Shown piece after piece: positions 21,471 through 22,208 of a stretch of DNA of 22,208 nucleotides. The translations under genes and the position numbers were made by a program. This DNA is from Clostridiales bacterium (GTDB taxonomy: Bacteria; Bacillota; Clostridia; Christensenellales; Aristaeellaceae). The notes beneath the pieces are model-generated. The model worked only from the letters and a program-made list of their open reading frames with translations, made no database searches and was not told the DNA's origin. The stretch lies in the NCBI GenBank assembly GCA_004556545.1, contig SFGO01000076.1:1-22208 (forward strand), written 5' to 3'. How positions within the stretch are numbered: position 1 is the first letter of the stretch; the number at the start of each line of letters is the position of its first letter.

Positions 21471-21510
21471 ACAAAGGCCAACATCTTTTCGAAGACTTGT
21501 TGGCCTTTGT
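21471..21510 (+). terminator. Long hairpin with TTCG loop downstream of frdA
   Basis: ACAAAGGCCAACA (21471-21483) pairs with TGTTGGCCTTTGT (21498-21510); inside, TCTT/AAGA closes a TTCG tetraloop (21488-21491) with a two-base bulge. It is the best candidate terminator for the hdr-flx-frd operon, about 175 bases after the frdA stop, though its T-run is short (TTT inside the stem end). It occupies the same relative place as the hairpin at 272-307 in the inverted left-hand repeat. Confidence 0.5.
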
Positions 21511-21592
21511 CCCTGCAAAGCCAGCCAACCATCAGGAAACCATTTACCCCGCAAGGGATAAGCCTGCCCACCGCCAACTGCGGGGGAGCAGA

Positions 21593-21675
21593 GCGGCGAT
21601 AGGCAGCGGAGGGAAAAAGGCCCGCCCATTTTGGCGGCGGAAAAAGGCGAGCTCCGAGCGCGCACGATAGCATGC
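21593..21675 (-). repeat. 83-base inverted repeat copy, partner at 102-184
   Basis: Reverse complement matches 102-184 at 82 of 83 bases. The outward neighbours differ between the two ends apart from the 27-base module (1-27 / 21817-21843), so this is a multi-copy intergenic repeat and not a clean mobile-element end. Confidence 0.9.
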
Positions 21676-21816
21676 CGAGAGGGAGCGTGTGCCCAGTGGG
21701 CACAACTGCCGAAGGCAGTTAGCGACTGACAGGCCTGAGCAAATACAAGGGCCGGGCACGGCAGTGCCCGGAACGCCGATATTTGCGAACTACGCGAAGC
21801 GGGGCGGGCCGCCTCT

Positions 21817-21843
21817 GGAGTCGCCGTGCCGCTGGCTTTCTTT
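21817..21843 (-). repeat. 27-base inverted repeat copy, partner at 1-27
   Basis: Exact reverse complement of bases 1-27. It directly precedes the perfect hairpin at 21847-21878. Confidence 0.85.
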
Positions 21844-21846
21844 TGT

Positions 21847-21878
21847 ACACTTTTCTTTCGCCACCGAAAGAAAAGTGT
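21847..21878. repeat. Perfect 14-base stem hairpin
   Basis: ACACTTTTCTTTCG (21847-21860), CCAC loop, CGAAAGAAAAGTGT (21865-21878). AT-rich and perfect, unlike the GC hairpins around it. No T-run beyond the stem. Confidence 0.75.
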
Positions 21879-21935
21879 GAGCGCCCCTTGGGACGGCCAG
21901 TCCCAATCCGCGCCGGAGTCGGCGCGTCAATCCCC
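21879..21935 (+). repeat. Direct repeat unit 1 (GAGCGCCCCTT family)
   Basis: Begins GAGCGCCCCTT, then the stem GGGAC/GTCCC, then GCGCCG-GAGT-CGGCGC, and CGTCA. The second unit at 22040-22097 keeps the frame, with different but still paired first-stem bases (AGGGC/GCCCT) and a one-base change in the second loop. Confidence 0.75.
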
Positions 21936-22039
21936 GCCAAGAGGGAATTTCCTGCGGCAAAGTTGTTGCCCATGATGCAAGCAGGGTGGCTTTCCGCTCG
22001 CCCCCCTGCACCCCCTTCGGATCGCCACCCGCAGCAATA

Positions 22040-22097
22040 GAGCGCCCCTTAGGGCTGCAAGCCCTTCTCCCGCGCCGGAGACGGCGCGTCAGGCCCC
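22040..22097 (+). repeat. Direct repeat unit 2 (GAGCGCCCCTT family)
   Basis: Begins GAGCGCCCCTT; stems AGGGC/GCCCT and GCGCCG-GAGA-CGGCGC; then CGTCA. It is 161 bases downstream of unit 1. Compensating first-stem differences point to selection on, or gene conversion of, a paired structure. Confidence 0.75.
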
Positions 22098-22208
22098 ATC
22101 GGGGGCAGAGGTATGCGCCTGCGGGCGCACCAAAGGGCTTTCCTCGGGGCAAACAATCGGCGCGGCCCGCACTGCCGTGCGCTCCGCTTGTTGTTTGCCT
22201 GAACTCCG

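Larger units (their letters stand above)
21297..22208. other. Non-coding, hairpin-dense right end
   Basis: 912 bases with no supportable gene. Short open frames occur on both strands but run through repeats and overlap each other. Contents in order: repeat copies E and F, the TTCG-capped hairpin (21471-21510), the 83-base inverted repeat (21593-21675), three hairpins (TGTGCCCA/TGGGCACA 21688-21704; AACTGCC/GGCAGTT 21704-21720; CCGGGCAC/GTGCCCGG 21752-21771), the 27-base inverted repeat, a 14-base perfect stem (21847-21878), and two direct repeat units (21879-21935, 22040-22097). Confidence 0.75.

Noticed and set aside
21348..21670. Short open frames in the right-hand non-coding block
   Set aside because: They overlap on both strands, run through repeat hairpins, and lack ribosome sites and recognisable motifs.
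102..21675. Composite transposon bounded by the inverted repeats
   Set aside because: No transposase or integrase in the window, no target duplications seen, and the repeats are pieces of a multi-copy intergenic family.

Overview
The window looks like the chromosome of a GC-rich, strictly anaerobic Firmicute, probably a gut-type clostridium. The reasons are NrdR and BrnQ of Gram-positive type, strong AGGAGG ribosome sites, electron-bifurcating redox enzymes, no quinone or cytochrome genes, and many small GC-rich hairpin repeats between genes. Finer taxonomy is not supportable from sequence alone.

Layout. 1-570 is non-coding and repeat-rich. 571-4715 (minus strand) is a two-gene operon: a short-chain dehydrogenase, then a 1093-residue fusion of an acyl-AMP ligase, an acyl carrier protein and a PLP-dependent alpha-oxoamine synthase. 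Together they look like a compact route from a free fatty acid to a long-chain amino alcohol (sphingoid-like). A divergent promoter region (4716-4970) separates this from brnQ (branched-chain amino acid carrier) and nrdR (repressor of ribonucleotide reductase genes), which ends in a clear terminator. 7120-9346 holds nfnAB, the bifurcating NADH-dependent ferredoxin:NADP oxidoreductase. 9689-12037 holds an LDH-type dehydrogenase whose specificity residue predicts malate dehydrogenase activity, followed by class II fumarase.

12536-21296 is one tightly packed nine-gene operon: hdrB-hdrC-hdrA-flxD-flxC-flxB-flxA-frdB-frdA. It joins a heterodisulfide-reductase/flavin-oxidoreductase (Hdr-Flx) bifurcation module to a soluble fumarate reductase with no membrane anchor. 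With malate dehydrogenase and fumarase just upstream, the window encodes oxaloacetate to malate to fumarate to succinate. The last step is a plausible site of flavin-based electron bifurcation (NAD(P)H to fumarate, driving ferredoxin reduction). This is the strongest candidate for an under-described system; the linkage is seen, the coupled reaction is inferred.

The non-coding stretches (1-570, 9347-9688, 12038-12535, 21297-22208) share a family of mosaic hairpin repeats. The fuller copies lie just downstream of gene 3' ends, in one orientation relative to those genes. Their stems change in compensating ways between copies. In two cases a repeat-type hairpin contains the stop codon of the gene (the fusion gene and frdA, both ending in Arg-Arg-Gln-Gly).
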